From Rhodoplanes serenus (GTDB lineage: Bacteria > Pseudomonadota > Alphaproteobacteria > Rhizobiales > Xanthobacteraceae): 64,000 nucleotides of DNA. Position numbers and translations under genes: made by a program. Below, in pieces: positions 6,512 to 16,136 of the stretch (positions are counted from its first letter, which is position 1; every line of letters begins with the position of its first letter). Below the pieces are notes generated by a model, which made no database searches, was not told where the DNA came from, and was given only the letters and a program-made list of their open reading frames with translations. The stretch covers positions 26,732-90,731 of the forward strand of contig CAMDFO010000012.1 in assembly GCA_945897515.1 (NCBI GenBank), read 5' to 3'.

Positions 6512-8092
6512 TCAGAAAATCAGCCACACGATCCACGCCAGCAATCCCGCAATCACCCACAGCGCCGCCGCGGTCCAGCGGCCACGCCGCGCCTCGGCCT
6601 GACCGATCGCCGCGACCGTCTCCGGCGCCAGCACCAGGCCGTCGCGGGTGATGGCGTCGAGATGCTCCATCATCGCGGCGCCGCGCGTCATCAGTCCTGG
6701 CACGCCGGAGAGGAAAGAGGCGGCGCCCTCGGCCGCGTCCTCGATCCGGCCGGCCGGCCCGAGATGGCGCTCGACCCATTCGCGCACCACCGGCTCCGAC
6801 ACCGTCCACATGTCGAGCTTGGGATCGAGCGTGCGGGCCACGCCCTCGACCACCACCATGGTCTTCTGCAGCAGCAGCAGCTCGGGACGCGTGCGCATGT
6901 CGAACAGGCCGGTGACTTCGAACAGCAGCATGAGCAGCTTCGCCATCGAGATTTCGTCGGCGGGGCGGTTGTGGATCGGCTCGCCGATGGCGCGGATCGC
7001 CTGCGCGAAATTTTCCACGGAATGATGCGAGGGTACGTAGCCGGCTTCGAAATGCACCTCGGCGGTGCGGCGATAGTTGCGGGTGATGAAGCCGTACAGG
7101 ATCTCGGCGAGGAAGCGCCGCTCCTTCGGCCCGAGCCGGCCCATGATGCCGAAGTCGACGGCGATCAGTTTCCCCTCGTCGTCGACGAACAGATTGCCGG
7201 GGTGCATGTCGGCGTGGAAGAAACCGTCGCGCAGCGCGTGGCGCAGGAAGCTCTGGATCACCGCGTGGCCGAGCTTCGGCAGGTCGAAGCCCTTGGCGCG
7301 AAGCTGCGCGAGATTGTTGAGCGGCGTGCCGTCGATCCATTCCAGGGTCAGCACGTCCTTGGCGGTGCGGTCCCAGTCCACCGTCGGCACGCGGAAATCC
7401 GGATCGGCCTTGGTGTTCTCCGCCATCTCGGAGAGCGCGGCGGCTTCGAGGCGCAGGTCCATCTCGATCGCGACCGAGCGGCGCAAGGTGGCGACGGTTT
7501 CCATCAGCCGCAGGCGCTGGGCCTCCAGCGATATCGCCTCGGCGCGGCGCGCCGCGAAGGTGAAGGCTTCGAGGTCGATCGCGGCGCGGCGCTCGACGCC
7601 GGGACGGAGCACCTTGACGGCGACCGGCTTGCGGCCGTCCGGCGTGTCGACTTCCGCTTTATGGACTTGCGCGATCGAGGCGGCGGCGACCGCCGGTCCG
7701 AACGATGCGTACGCTTGCGACAGCGGCTTGCCGAGCGCGGCCTCGACCTGGGCTTCGGCCAGCGCCTGTGGGAACGGCGGCATCTTGTCTTGCAACGATT
7801 CAAGATCGCGCGCGAGCGCGATGCCGACCACATCCGGGCGCGTCGCCATGAACTGGCCGAGCTTAACGTAGGTCGGGCCGAGCTTGGTGAGCGCGATGGA
7901 GAGCCGGTTGCTCACGCTGGTGCCGGTCGGCCGCTCGATCAGCCGCGCCAGTTTCAGCGCGGCGCGCGCCGGCAGCGGCAGCGGCGCGGGATCGGCAATG
8001 CCGAGCACGCCCTCGCGCGCCATCACGTATCCGGCGCGGCCGAGACGGATGAGATGGGAGAGGGAGGAGATCACGGGAATGCGTCTCTGCAT
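6512..8092 (-). CDS. ubiB: UbiB-like atypical kinase (ubiquinone biosynthesis)
   Basis: 526 residues from the ATG at 8092. A longer frame from 8245 only adds 51 residues translated from a palindromic repeat and is rejected. Family marks are present: the KxGQ motif in YVKLGQFMATRPD, the alanine-rich loop SIAQVHKAEV, the metal-binding DFGIMGRLGPKE, and a C-terminal membrane helix (ALWVIAGLLAWIVWLIF) that anchors it at the inner membrane. UbiB acts as an ATPase/kinase-like factor supporting ubiquinone synthesis. It lies directly downstream of ubiE in the same direction, as in other Rhizobiales. Confidence 0.95.
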   Translation of the reverse strand: MQRRIPVISSLSHLIRLGRAGYVMAREGVLGIADPAPLPLPARAALKLARLIERPTGTSVSNRLSIALTKLGPTYVKLGQFMATRPDVVGIALARDLESLQDKMPPFPQALAEAQVEAALGKPLSQAYASFGPAVAAASIAQVHKAEVDTPDGRKPVAVKVLRPGVERRAAIDLEAFTFAARRAEAISLEAQRLRLMETVATLRRSVAIEMDLRLEAAALSEMAENTKADPDFRVPTVDWDRTAKDVLTLEWIDGTPLNNLAQLRAKGFDLPKLGHAVIQSFLRHALRDGFFHADMHPGNLFVDDEGKLIAVDFGIMGRLGPKERRFLAEILYGFITRNYRRTAEVHFEAGYVPSHHSVENFAQAIRAIGEPIHNRPADEISMAKLLMLLFEVTGLFDMRTRPELLLLQKTMVVVEGVARTLDPKLDMWTVSEPVVREWVERHLGPAGRIEDAAEGAASFLSGVPGLMTRGAAMMEHLDAITRDGLVLAPETVAAIGQAEARRGRWTAAALWVIAGLLAWIVWLIF

Positions 8093-8135
8093 TGCATGAC
8101 GTGGATCGCAATGCGTGCGGCAGACTCGGTCGGCT

Positions 8136-8238
8136 CCCTCTCCCGCTTGCGGGGGAGGGTTGGGGTGGGGGCTGACGCATACGCCGGCGCTCGTGGCGTG
8201 CCCCCTCCCTGTCCCTCCCCCGCAAGCGGGAGAGGGGA
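8136..8238. repeat. CCCTCTCCC palindromic repeat, copy 1
   Basis: Starts CCCTCTCCCGCTTGCGGGGG and closes with the inverted arm CCCCGCAAGCGGGAGAGGGG, with GGTTGGGGTGGGGG inside. It fills the ubiE-ubiB gap. Three related copies lie at 54545, 57100 and 58971. Confidence 0.8.
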
Positions 8239-8264
8239 CCACCACATCAGCAGCGCGCGCGAAT

Positions 8265-9020
8265 TCATAACCGCCAGCCGGAATGCAGCGCCACCACGCC
8301 GCCGGTCAGCGGCTGGAACGACACGCGGCGGAAGCCGGCCGTGCGCATCATGTCGGCGAACGCCGCGGGCTTGGGAAACTTGCGGATCGATTCGACGAGA
8401 TAGCGATACGCCTCGGCGTCGCCGGTCACGGCGCGGCCGACCGCCGGGATGACGTTGAACGAATACAGGTCGTACAGCCGGTCGAGGCCCGGCACGTCGA
8501 CCGATGAAAATTCCAGGCAGAGGAATCGCCCGCCATGCCGCAGCACGCGATGCGCCTCGGCGAGCGCCACCTCGATGCGCGGTACGTTGCGGATGCCGAA
8601 CGCGATGGTGGCGGCGTCGAACGAGCGATCCGGGAACGGCAGCGCCTCGGCATTGCCCTCGATGAAGGTGACGTCGCGGCCGGTTTTCTCGGCGCGCTCG
8701 CGGCCGACCGCCAGCATCTCGGTGTTGATGTCGGCGACGGTGACCGCCGTGCCCGGCCCACCGGCGTCGGCAATGCGGAACGCCACGTCGCCGGTGCCGC
8801 CCGCGATGTCGAGGTGGGCGAACGCCCGTTCGGATTTGGGAGGGTTGACCGCCGCGACCAGCGCGTCCTTCCAGGCGCGGTGCAGGCCGCCCGACATCAG
8901 GTCGTTCATCAGGTCGTAGCGCCGCGCCACCGAATGGAAAACGTCATCCACCAGCGCCTGCTTGTCGGCAAGCGGCACCCGGCGAAAGCCGAAATCGGTG
9001 TCGGAAGCGCCCTTGGGCAT
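8265..9020 (-). CDS. ubiE: demethylmenaquinone/2-polyprenyl benzoquinol C-methyltransferase
   Basis: 251 residues, the normal UbiE length, from the ATG at 9020. SAM-binding class I fold: [16 protein letters not shown] (motif I), then the UbiE signatures [18 protein letters not shown] near the N-terminus, [14 protein letters not shown] and the [18 protein letters not shown]-terminus. It methylates the quinone ring during ubiquinone synthesis. Its ubiB partner follows, separated only by a palindromic repeat. The frame continues far upstream but that part is a shadow of the divergent gene. Confidence 0.97.
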   Translation of the reverse strand: MPKGASDTDFGFRRVPLADKQALVDDVFHSVARRYDLMNDLMSGGLHRAWKDALVAAVNPPKSERAFAHLDIAGGTGDVAFRIADAGGPGTAVTVADINTEMLAVGRERAEKTGRDVTFIEGNAEALPFPDRSFDAATIAFGIRNVPRIEVALAEAHRVLRHGGRFLCLEFSSVDVPGLDRLYDLYSFNVIPAVGRAVTGDAEAYRYLVESIRKFPKPAAFADMMRTAGFRRVSFQPLTGGVVALHSGWRL

Positions 9021-9086
9021 CGGAAATCGTCCTTTTCGGGCAGGACCATAGCGCGGTGGCGCGCGGGACGCTATGTTTTGGCCGCC

Positions 9087-9851
9087 ATGGAAAAAGCCGC
9101 TGCCGACGATGCTGCAAAGCTTTTCATTCGCGCGCGCGAGACCGGCGAGCGGATGGACGCGCTGCCCCCGCACCTCAAGCCGGCGAACTTCGCGGACTCC
9201 CGCGCCATCATGGAAGCGGTCGACCGGATGGTCGGAGACACGATCACCGGCACCAAGATCGCCGCCAAGCCGGGCGCCGAGGTGGTGTTTACGACGCTGC
9301 ACGCCGGCCGCAATTTCGAAAGCCCGGCCCGCATTCCGCTGGCGCTGGTGCCGAGCCGGTACATGGAGTGCGAGATCAGCTTCCGGCTGACGCGCGACCT
9401 GCCGCCGCGCAAGGAGCCCTATTCCGAGCCGGAGGTGTTCGACGCGCTGGAGGCCTGCGTCGCGTTCGAGGCGGTCGACAGCCGCTTCAAGGACCTCGCG
9501 GCCACCATGGCGAAGACGCCGTACGATTTCTACGCCGACCACATCGCCGCCGGCGCCATGGTGTACGGACCGTTCCGCAAGGACTGGCAGAACTTCGATT
9601 TCACCAAGACCAGGGTCTCGCTCAAGCAGGGCACGCGCACCATCGTCGAAAAGACCGGCGGCCACCCGACCGGCAACCCGGCGATTCCAGCGGTGGTGCT
9701 CGCCAACATGCAGCGCAGCAGCACGGGGTTGAAAGCCGGCTGGCTGGTGGTGACCGGCTCGTTCACGGGCTTCCATCCGGTCGAATTGAATCAGCCGGTC
9801 AAAGGCGAATTCGAAGGCTTCGGCACGATGGAAGCGACGATCGTCGGTTAG
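9087..9851 (+). CDS. 2-keto-4-pentenoate hydratase-like protein
   Basis: 254 residues, divergent from ubiE. It resembles the MhpD/FAH-fold hydratases: [20 protein letters not shown] near residue 55, an [15 protein letters not shown] segment, [14 protein letters not shown] with metal-binding acids, and a C-terminal [19 protein letters not shown]. These proteins hydrate 2-oxo-4-enoates in aromatic meta-cleavage pathways; here no other pathway gene is adjacent, so the natural substrate is uncertain. The preceding bases carry no strong ribosome site. Confidence 0.75.
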   Translation: MEKAAADDAAKLFIRARETGERMDALPPHLKPANFADSRAIMEAVDRMVGDTITGTKIAAKPGAEVVFTTLHAGRNFESPARIPLALVPSRYMECEISFRLTRDLPPRKEPYSEPEVFDALEACVAFEAVDSRFKDLAATMAKTPYDFYADHIAAGAMVYGPFRKDWQNFDFTKTRVSLKQGTRTIVEKTGGHPTGNPAIPAVVLANMQRSSTGLKAGWLVVTGSFTGFHPVELNQPVKGEFEGFGTMEATIVG

Positions 9852-9903
9852 AAAATTTAAACCTGAATTTGCCGGGGGGCAGATTGGAAGCCGAGGGGAC
9901 GTC

Positions 9904-10884
9904 ATGAAGCTGGTACGCCGTCGATTCCTGCAACTGGCGGCGGGCGCCGCCGCGGCTTCATCGTTGCCGCGCATCGCGAGCGCGCAGGCCTATCCGACCC
10001 GCATCGTGAAACTGGTGGTCGGATTTCCGCCGGGCGGCGGAGCCGACTCGGTTTCGCGCATCATCGCCAACCGGCTGTCGGAGTTGTGGGGCCAGCAGGT
10101 CGTGGTCGAGAACAAGCCCGGTGCCGGCAGCAACCTGGCGCTCGACAACGTCGCCAACGCGGCGCCGGACGGCTACACGATCGTCATGTCGGTCCGCGCG
10201 CCGGGCCTGAGCCGCTTCCTGTTTTCCAAATTGAGCTACGATCCCGACGCCTTCGCGCCGGTGTCGCGGATCGGCACCTACACGCATCTGCTGGTGGTGC
10301 CGAAGGACCACCCGGCGAAGACGATGGAGGAGTTCATTGCCCGCGCCAAAGCCAATCCCGGCAAGGTCACGTTCGCCTCGCCCGGCGTCGGCACGCCGTC
10401 GCACCTGACCGCCGAGCACCTCAAGGCCAAGGCCGGCTTCGAGATGACGCACGTGCCCTATCGCGGCGTCGCCGCCGGCGCGATGAGCGACCTGCTGGCC
10501 AACCGCATCGATGCGATGATCAACACCACCGGCTCGCTGCTGCAGGCCGCGCGCAGCGGAAACGTGCGGGGACTCGCGGTGACTTCGGCGAAGCGTTCGG
10601 GGCTGGCGCCGGAATTTCCGACGATGGCGGAATCCGGCGTGGCCGGTTTCGATATCTCGTCATGGTACGGGCTGTTCATGCCGCTCAAGACGCCGCCGGA
10701 CATCGTTCGGAAGATCAACGCCGACATGGTCACGATCCTGGCCGAGCCCGCGATCAAGTCGCGGCTGGCGCCGCTCGGCATCGAGGCCGCAAGCTCGACG
10801 CCCGAGCAACTGGCAGCCGACGCGAAGGCCGAGACCGAGCTGTGGGGGCCGGTGATCAAGGCCGCGAATATCATGAGCGAGTGA
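9904..10884 (+). CDS. TctC/Bug-family periplasmic binding protein
   Basis: 326 residues. N-terminal [14 protein letters not shown] with SAQA near residue 28 suggests a Tat-dependent signal. The Bug fold marks follow: [41 protein letters not shown], and [20 protein letters not shown]. Such proteins bind small carboxylates for TctABC-type secondary transport, but no tctA or tctB lies nearby, which is common for this expanded family. It follows the hydratase-like gene by 52 bases, so co-expression and a related carboxylate are possible. Confidence 0.9.
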   Translation: MKLVRRRFLQLAAGAAAASSLPRIASAQAYPTRIVKLVVGFPPGGGADSVSRIIANRLSELWGQQVVVENKPGAGSNLALDNVANAAPDGYTIVMSVRAPGLSRFLFSKLSYDPDAFAPVSRIGTYTHLLVVPKDHPAKTMEEFIARAKANPGKVTFASPGVGTPSHLTAEHLKAKAGFEMTHVPYRGVAAGAMSDLLANRIDAMINTTGSLLQAARSGNVRGLAVTSAKRSGLAPEFPTMAESGVAGFDISSWYGLFMPLKTPPDIVRKINADMVTILAEPAIKSRLAPLGIEAASSTPEQLAADAKAETELWGPVIKAANIMSE

Positions 10885-10905
10885 GGCGTGGAGCCACATA
10901 CCGTT

Positions 10906-10992
10906 GTCGTCCCCGCGAAGGCGGGGACCCAGTCCATCTCCACCGGCAGTGTGCTGCGGTAGCACGGGATCCCCGCCTTCGCTGGGATGACA
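10906..10992. repeat. GTCAT/ATGAC palindromic repeat (CCCCGCGAAGG variant)
   Basis: Arm GTCGTCCCCGCGAAGGCGGG is mirrored by CCCGCCTTCGCTGGGATGAC about 50 bases later. It lies between the Bug gene and the SH3 protein gene. Confidence 0.75.
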
Positions 10993-11047
10993 CCGGTTTG
11001 AGGGGATGACACGGGTGTGAAAGATGCGCCCGCGTCTCGGGAAGGCC

Positions 11048-11563
11048 CTACTCCACCCGCTCGTTCGGATAGACGCCCCACAGCCGGGTCTGCTGCACCC
11101 AGCCGTCGAAACCCTGGCCCTGGAGCCGGCACCAGACGGCGTCGCAACGTTTCACCGAACCCATTACGCCGGGCTGGAGCTGCGCCACCACGGAACTCTT
11201 GGCATCGCCGGTCTGATGGACCGGGACGAGGTCCTCCTTCGACTTGGCCGCGACCACGCCGGTGCGGCGGCCCGACAGCAGCGAATGATAGACCCAGCCC
11301 TCGGTGCCGTCGGAATCGCGGATACGCCGCCAGTTCTCGAATTCGGCGGTGATCTCCACCGGCAGGCCGACCCGCTGGTAGAGCCACTTGATCTCGTGGG
11401 TCTTGTTGGGGCCGGCGCGCACCGCGACCTTGTCGGTCTTCAGGCTGACGAACCGCGGCACCGGCAGGCCGCTCGCCGTGCCGAGCTGCTCCGCCCGCGT
11501 CGTCGTCACGCCGGCGAAAGTCACAAGAATGACCACTGAAAGGGCACGAATGGCGTGTCTCAT
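11048..11563 (-). CDS. secreted SH3-domain protein
   Basis: 171 residues from the ATG at 11563, which begins a signal peptide ending TRAE (about residue 24). Two bacterial SH3-like modules follow: KVAVRAGPNKTHEIKWLYQR with GWVYHSLLSGRR, then SSVVAQLQPGVMGSV with GWVQQTRLWGVYPNE. This fits the SH3_4 family found in rhizobial exported proteins, presumably binding cell-wall peptides in the periplasm. It is divergent from the dehydrogenase gene at 11743. Confidence 0.85.
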   Translation of the reverse strand: MRHAIRALSVVILVTFAGVTTTRAEQLGTASGLPVPRFVSLKTDKVAVRAGPNKTHEIKWLYQRVGLPVEITAEFENWRRIRDSDGTEGWVYHSLLSGRRTGVVAAKSKEDLVPVHQTGDAKSSVVAQLQPGVMGSVKRCDAVWCRLQGQGFDGWVQQTRLWGVYPNERVE

Positions 11564-11742
11564 GCGCGACGCAAATGGAACCTGGATGGGAGTGACGGAC
11601 TGAAGCCCCAGCGCTTTGTCTTGAAACGCCCATCTGATACAGAGGGACGACCCCATCAGCACCGAGACGGGCGCTCAGAGTGTCGCCCAGCGCGGTTAAG
11701 GAGGGCTGAACAAGCCGAAAGCAGCCGCCGAGGGGCGAGAGC

Positions 11743-12744
11743 ATGCCGAAATCCAAGAAACCGCTGGTCATAGTCACCCGCAAGCTGCCCGACAGCGTCG
11801 AGACGCGCATGCGCGAGCTGTTCGACACCCGGCTCAACCTCGACGACAAGCCGATGACCCCGGCCCAGCTCGCCGCGGCCCTAAGGACCGCCGATGTCCT
11901 GGTTCCGACCGTGACCGACCGGATCGACGCCCCGGTGCTCAAGGAGGCCGGCGAGCGGCTCAAGCTGATCGCCAATTTTGGCAACGGCGTCGACAACATC
12001 GACGTCGCCGCCGCGGTGGCGCGCGGCATCACCGTGACCAACACGCCCGGCGTGCTGACCGAAGACACCGCCGACATGACCATGGCGCTGATCCTCGCGG
12101 TGCCGCGCCGGCTGACCGAAGGCGCCGCCACGCTGACCGGCGACAAGGAATGGGCGGGCTGGTCGCCGACCTGGATGCTCGGCAAGCGCATCTGGGGCAA
12201 GCGGCTCGGCATCGTCGGCATGGGGCGGATCGGCCAGGCGGTGGCGCGGCGCGCCGCGGCCTTCGGCTTGCAGATCCATTATCACAACCGCCGCCGCGTC
12301 GCGCCGAAGATCGAGGAGGAGCTGCAGGCGACCTATTGGGAGAGCCTCGACCAGATGCTCGCCCGCATGGACATCATCTCGATCAACTGCCCGCACACGC
12401 CGGCGACCTATCACCTGCTTTCGGCGCGCCGCCTCAAGCAGCTTCGCCCGCAGGCCTATGTGGTGAACACCGCGCGCGGCGAGGTGATCGACGAGAACGC
12501 GCTGATCCGCATGATCGCGGCGGACGAACTCGCCGGCGCAGGGCTGGACGTGTTCGAGCACGAGCCGGCGGTGAATCCCAAGCTGGCCCGGCTGGCGCGC
12601 GAGGGCAAGGTCGTGCTGCTGCCGCACATGGGCTCGGCCACGCTCGAAGGCCGCATCGACATGGGCGAGAAGGTGATCGTGAACATCCGCACGTTCATGG
12701 ACGGGCATAAGCCGCCGGACCGGGTGTTGCCGAGCATGTTGTGA
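11743..12744 (+). CDS. NAD(P)-dependent 2-hydroxyacid dehydrogenase
   Basis: 333 residues. Rossmann motif GIVGMGRIGQAVARRAAAFG, substrate arginine in NTARGEVIDENAL, glutamate in DVFEHEP and catalytic histidine in LLPHMGSAT are all present, as is FGNGVDNIDV. This is the D-isomer-specific 2-hydroxyacid dehydrogenase family; resemblance to glyoxylate/hydroxypyruvate reductases (GyaR/GhrB) is likely. It should interconvert glycerate and hydroxypyruvate, or glycolate and glyoxylate, in the cytoplasm. The exact substrate is inferred. Confidence 0.93.
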   Translation: MPKSKKPLVIVTRKLPDSVETRMRELFDTRLNLDDKPMTPAQLAAALRTADVLVPTVTDRIDAPVLKEAGERLKLIANFGNGVDNIDVAAAVARGITVTNTPGVLTEDTADMTMALILAVPRRLTEGAATLTGDKEWAGWSPTWMLGKRIWGKRLGIVGMGRIGQAVARRAAAFGLQIHYHNRRRVAPKIEEELQATYWESLDQMLARMDIISINCPHTPATYHLLSARRLKQLRPQAYVVNTARGEVIDENALIRMIAADELAGAGLDVFEHEPAVNPKLARLAREGKVVLLPHMGSATLEGRIDMGEKVIVNIRTFMDGHKPPDRVLPSML

Positions 12745-12768
12745 GGCTACGGGCTTCGCTCTCTCTCC

Positions 12769-12855
12769 GTCATGGCCGGGCTTGTCCCGGCCATCTCGAT
12801 TCGTGAGGCACTGTGTTCAATGAATCGGGATGCCCGGACAAGCCCGGGCATGACA
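12769..12855. repeat. GTCAT/ATGAC palindromic repeat
   Basis: Arm GTCATGGCCGGGCTTGTCCC is mirrored by a GGGATGCCCGGACAAGCCC-type arm ending ATGACA. Between the dehydrogenase and the cyclic-nucleotide-binding gene. Confidence 0.8.
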
Positions 12856-12925
12856 CCGGTTGTGGGGCTACGGCGGCGTGCTGCCGTCGACGGTGTGAGG
12901 CTGCGCCCGCCGCCTCCAATCCGGA

Positions 12926-13321
12926 CTACATCGCCTTGCTCATGCCGCGGATGCGGCGAGCCAACACCCCCAGGATATACGGCGCGAAGTTCGGCACCTC
13001 GTCGAGCATGAAGCGGAAGGTGCGCGCGTCGATCTGCGACAGTTCGCAGTCCTCACGGGCGCGAGCCGTGGACGAGCGCGGCTGATCGTCGATCATCGAC
13101 ATGAAGCCAAGCGCCTCGTTGGCGGCGATGGTTTCGATCACCGTATCGCCGATCAGCATGTCGATCGTTCCGGATTGGACGATATACATGCACTCCCCGC
13201 TGTCACCCCGATTGAAAATGGTGGCGCCCGCCTGCACCTTGAGCGTGGCGCCGGTGCCCTTGGCGAAAGCCCGCATGTCGACGTCGGCGCGCTTTTTCCG
13301 CTCGCTGCCGCCATTGCTCAT
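12926..13321 (-). CDS. stand-alone cyclic-nucleotide-binding domain protein
   Basis: 131 residues consisting of one cNMP-binding beta-barrel and no helix-turn-helix or kinase part. Features: GATIFNRGDSGECMYIVQSG, then GFMSMIDDQPRSSTARAREDCELSQID, where the phosphate-binding cassette is relaxed (the usual GE...RxA reads GF...RSSTA), so true cyclic-nucleotide binding is not assured. It ends in two helices (FMLDEVPNFAPYILGVLARRIRGM). It probably serves as a small sensory or adaptor protein. Confidence 0.88.
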   Translation of the reverse strand: MSNGGSERKKRADVDMRAFAKGTGATLKVQAGATIFNRGDSGECMYIVQSGTIDMLIGDTVIETIAANEALGFMSMIDDQPRSSTARAREDCELSQIDARTFRFMLDEVPNFAPYILGVLARRIRGMSKAM

Positions 13322-13420
13322 GTCCAGTCACTCCCCGATCGCAACGTCCCGCTATCTGAAATCGAATTCGAGCGCGATGCAAGCGGCCCCACACATTCCG
13401 CTGTCATCGCACACTCCGTT

Positions 13421-13533
13421 GTCATCGCCGGGCTTGACCCGGCGATCCATGAACGCGCTCGGCAAGCGAAATTCGTACGAGCTTTGTTTGCCGCGCGATC
13501 TCATGGATGCCCGGGTCAAGCCCGGGCATGACA
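13421..13533. repeat. GTCAT/ATGAC palindromic repeat
   Basis: Arm GTCATCGCCGGGCTTGACCC is mirrored by GGGTCAAGCCCGGGCATGAC. Spacer about 70 bases. Upstream of the cyclic-nucleotide-binding gene. Confidence 0.85.
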
Positions 13534-13548
13534 CCGGTTGTGGAGCGT

Positions 13549-13637
13549 CGTAGCCCGCATGGAGCGAAGCGTAATCCGGGAGCCGCTCTAGCGGCCGCAC
13601 CGGTCCCGCATTGCGCTTCGCTCCATGCGGGCTACGG
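13549..13637. repeat. REP pair of the RAYT-linked type
   Basis: CGTAGCCCGCATGGAGCGAA opens the element and its inverse TTCGCTCCATGCGGGCTACG closes it. The GTAGCCCG...GAGCGAAGCG pattern is the same as the REPs flanking the RAYT gene 50 kb away at 63154 and 63735. It ends six bases before the stop of moeB. Confidence 0.75.
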
Positions 13638-13642
13638 CAGCC

Positions 13643-14443
13643 TCACCCGTGCCCCGACAGATCCCGGATTGTTGGCGCTTCGCCGCTGAGCGGATTGCCC
13701 GGGTCCCACCCATAATTCAGCGTCTCGAATCGCATCGAGCGCGCATCGACCATCAGCAGCCGCCCGACCAGTCCTTCGCCGAAGCCGACGATCTCGCGCA
13801 TCGTCTCCAGCGCCATCATCGAGCCGAGGATGCCCGGCAGCGCGCCGAGAATTCCCGCCTCGGAACACGCCGGCACCGTGCCGGGCGGCGGCGCTTCGGG
13901 AAACAGGCAGCGGTAGGTCGGATTGGACTTGCCGTCCTTGCCGCGCTCATGCGGACGCAGCGTGGTGAGCGTGCCGTCGAAGGTGCCGACCGCGCCGGTC
14001 ACCAGCGGCTTCTTGGCGAAGTAGCAGGCATCGGAAATCAGATAGCGCGTGGCGAAATTGTCCGAGCCATCGGCGACGATGTCGTAATCCTTGAGGATCG
14101 CCAGCGCGTTCGCCGCGGTCAGGCGTTCGGCATGCTGGTTCACGACGACGTTCGGGTTGATCCGGCGGATCGCGGCGGCCGCGCTCTCGACCTTGGGGTG
14201 TCCGATCTCCGGCGTGCCGTGGATCACCTGCCGCTGCAAGTTGGACAGCGCGACCGTGTCGTCGTCGATCACGCCCAGCGTGCCGATACCCGCCGCCGCG
14301 AGATAAAGCAGCACCGGCGCACCGAGCCCGCCGGCGCCGATTACCAGCACCCGCGCAGCCTTCAGCTTGGCCTGACCGGGACCGCCGACCTCGCGCAGCA
14401 CGATGTGGCGCGCGTAGCGCTCCAGCTCGTCGGGGGTCAGCAT
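13643..14443 (-). CDS. moeB: MoeB/ThiF/HesA-family adenylyltransferase
   Basis: 266 residues from the ATG at 14443. E1-like ATP-binding motif VLVIGAGGLGAPVLLYLAAA, then GVIDDDTVALSNLQRQVIHG, the DGSDNFATRYLISD segment, and NPTYRCLFPEAPP with the likely catalytic cysteine region. There is no rhodanese tail, so it is MoeB-like, not MoeZ-like. It should adenylate the C-terminal glycine of MoaD or ThiS for sulfur transfer. The gene lies eight bases after echA. ThiF or another sulfur-carrier partner is possible. Confidence 0.9.
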   Translation of the reverse strand: MLTPDELERYARHIVLREVGGPGQAKLKAARVLVIGAGGLGAPVLLYLAAAGIGTLGVIDDDTVALSNLQRQVIHGTPEIGHPKVESAAAAIRRINPNVVVNQHAERLTAANALAILKDYDIVADGSDNFATRYLISDACYFAKKPLVTGAVGTFDGTLTTLRPHERGKDGKSNPTYRCLFPEAPPPGTVPACSEAGILGALPGILGSMMALETMREIVGFGEGLVGRLLMVDARSMRFETLNYGWDPGNPLSGEAPTIRDLSGHG

Positions 14444-14450
14444 CGCTGCG

Positions 14451-15221
14451 TCATTTGTTGGTGAATTTCGCCGGCCGCTTCTCGACGAAGGCCGCCATGC
14501 CTTCCTTCTGATCGTCGGTGGCGAACAGCGCATGGAATACGCGGCGTTCGAAACGGACGCCTTGGGCGAGCGTGGTCTCGAACGCGGCGTTCACCGCCTC
14601 CTTGGCGGCCAGCACCGACGGCAATCCCATCGACGCGATGGTCTCGGCCATCTTCATCGCCTCGTCCATCAGACGCTCGACCGGGACCACGCGCGTCACC
14701 AGTCCGGAGCGCTCGGCCTCGGCCGCATCCATCATCCGGCCGGTGAGGACGAGGTCCATCGCCTTCGACTTGCCGACCGCGCGGGTCAGCCGTTGCGTGC
14801 CGCCGATGCCCGGAATGACGCCGAGCTTGATTTCCGGCTGGCCGAATTTTGCGTTGTCCGCCGCGATGATCATGTCGCATTGCATCGCCAGCTCGCAGCC
14901 GCCGCCGAGCGCAAAACCCGCGACCGCCGCGATCACCGGCTTGCGCGCCCGCGCGATGTGATCCTGGTCGCCGGCGAAGTCGCCGAGGAACACGTCCATG
15001 TAGGATTTGTTCGCCATCTCCTTGATATCGGCGCCGGCGGCGAACGCCTTTTCCGATCCGGTGACAACGATACAGCCGATGTTGGCGTCGGCCTCGAACG
15101 CCGCGACCGCGGTGTTCAATTCGCCGATCAGCGCGGAATTGAGTGCGTTGAGCGCCTGCGGCCGGTTGAGGCGGATGACGCCGACCCGGCCCTTGGTTTC
15201 GACGATGATGGTCTCCGGCAT
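14451..15221 (-). CDS. enoyl-CoA hydratase
   Basis: 256 residues, crotonase fold. Oxyanion-hole segments [19 protein letters not shown] and [15 protein letters not shown], and both catalytic glutamates (CEL and [19 protein letters not shown]), are present, so a genuine hydratase is likely. It should hydrate trans-2-enoyl-CoA in beta-oxidation or a related route. Located between mutM and moeB on the same strand; mutM beside an enoyl-CoA hydratase is familiar in Bradyrhizobium relatives. Confidence 0.94.
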   Translation of the reverse strand: MPETIIVETKGRVGVIRLNRPQALNALNSALIGELNTAVAAFEADANIGCIVVTGSEKAFAAGADIKEMANKSYMDVFLGDFAGDQDHIARARKPVIAAVAGFALGGGCELAMQCDMIIAADNAKFGQPEIKLGVIPGIGGTQRLTRAVGKSKAMDLVLTGRMMDAAEAERSGLVTRVVPVERLMDEAMKMAETIASMGLPSVLAAKEAVNAAFETTLAQGVRFERRVFHALFATDDQKEGMAAFVEKRPAKFTNK

Positions 15222-15242
15222 CGCGGCTCTCCTTGCGTATTC

Positions 15243-16124
15243 CTACTTCTGGCACACCGGACAGAAGAACGTCGAGCGCCCGCTTTGCACGATGCGCTTG
15301 ATGGTGCCGCCGCAGGCCTTGGTCGGGCAGGCCTTGCCCTCGCGGTCGTAGACCCGGAACCGGTGCTGGAAATAGCCGAGCTCGCCGGAGGTCTGGCGGT
15401 GATCGCGCAGCGACGAGCCGCCGGCCGCGATGGCGTCGGCGAGCACGGTCTTGATCGCCGGCACCAGGAGTTCCGTGCGCTCGTGCGGCGCGCCGGAGCG
15501 GGTCGCGAGCGTCGAGGCCATGCGCTTGGGCGAAATGTGCGAGCGGTTGAGCGCCTCGCAGACGTAGATGTTGCCGAGGCCGGCGACGATGCGCTGGTCG
15601 AGCAGCGCAGCCTTCACGCTGGTCTTCTTCCCCGCGCAGGCGGTCGCCAGCATCGCGGCGTCGAACGCGTTGCCCAATGGCTCCGGTCCAAGCGCACGCA
15701 GCAGCGGCTCGTCCTCCATCTTGTCGCGTGGAAACAGCTTCATGCAGCCGAAGCGGCGCGGATCGTTGAACGCCACGGTGGCGCCGGACGACATCCTGAA
15801 CACGACGTGGTCGTGCTTACCATATTCCGAGCGCTGATGGTGGAACACGCCGGGTGTCTTCGCATCGCCATCGAGGATGACGCGGAACGAGCCCGACATG
15901 CCGAGATGCATCAGCAGCACCTCGCCTGACGACAAGTCGGCGAGCAGATACTTGGCGCGCCGTCCGAGCCCGATCACGGTCTGCCCCTTCAGCCGCGCCG
16001 CGAAGTCCTTCGGGAACGGCCAGCGCAGGTCACCGCGGTGCGCCACGGCTTCGACAATGCGCGCACCCTCCATCACCGGCGCAAGGCCGCGGCGGACGGT
16101 TTCGACTTCGGGAAGCTCGGGCAT
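15243..16124 (-). CDS. mutM: formamidopyrimidine-DNA glycosylase
   Basis: 293 residues starting [14 protein letters not shown], which places the catalytic Pro-2/Glu-3 in order. Lysine and helix-two-turn-helix region [20 protein letters not shown] is followed by the C-terminal zinc finger [20 protein letters not shown]...CPVCQ with four cysteines. It removes 8-oxoguanine and opened purines from DNA. It precedes echA by 20 bases. In several Rhizobiales mutM sits next to ubiE; here the pair is about 6 kb apart. Confidence 0.98.
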   Translation of the reverse strand: MPELPEVETVRRGLAPVMEGARIVEAVAHRGDLRWPFPKDFAARLKGQTVIGLGRRAKYLLADLSSGEVLLMHLGMSGSFRVILDGDAKTPGVFHHQRSEYGKHDHVVFRMSSGATVAFNDPRRFGCMKLFPRDKMEDEPLLRALGPEPLGNAFDAAMLATACAGKKTSVKAALLDQRIVAGLGNIYVCEALNRSHISPKRMASTLATRSGAPHERTELLVPAIKTVLADAIAAGGSSLRDHRQTSGELGYFQHRFRVYDREGKACPTKACGGTIKRIVQSGRSTFFCPVCQK

Positions 16125-16136
16125 AGGTGATGCGAT

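Noticed and set aside
8265..9974. A 569-residue minus-strand frame covering ubiE
   Set aside because: Only the last 251 residues are UbiE; the rest is the opposite strand of the divergent hydratase-like gene.
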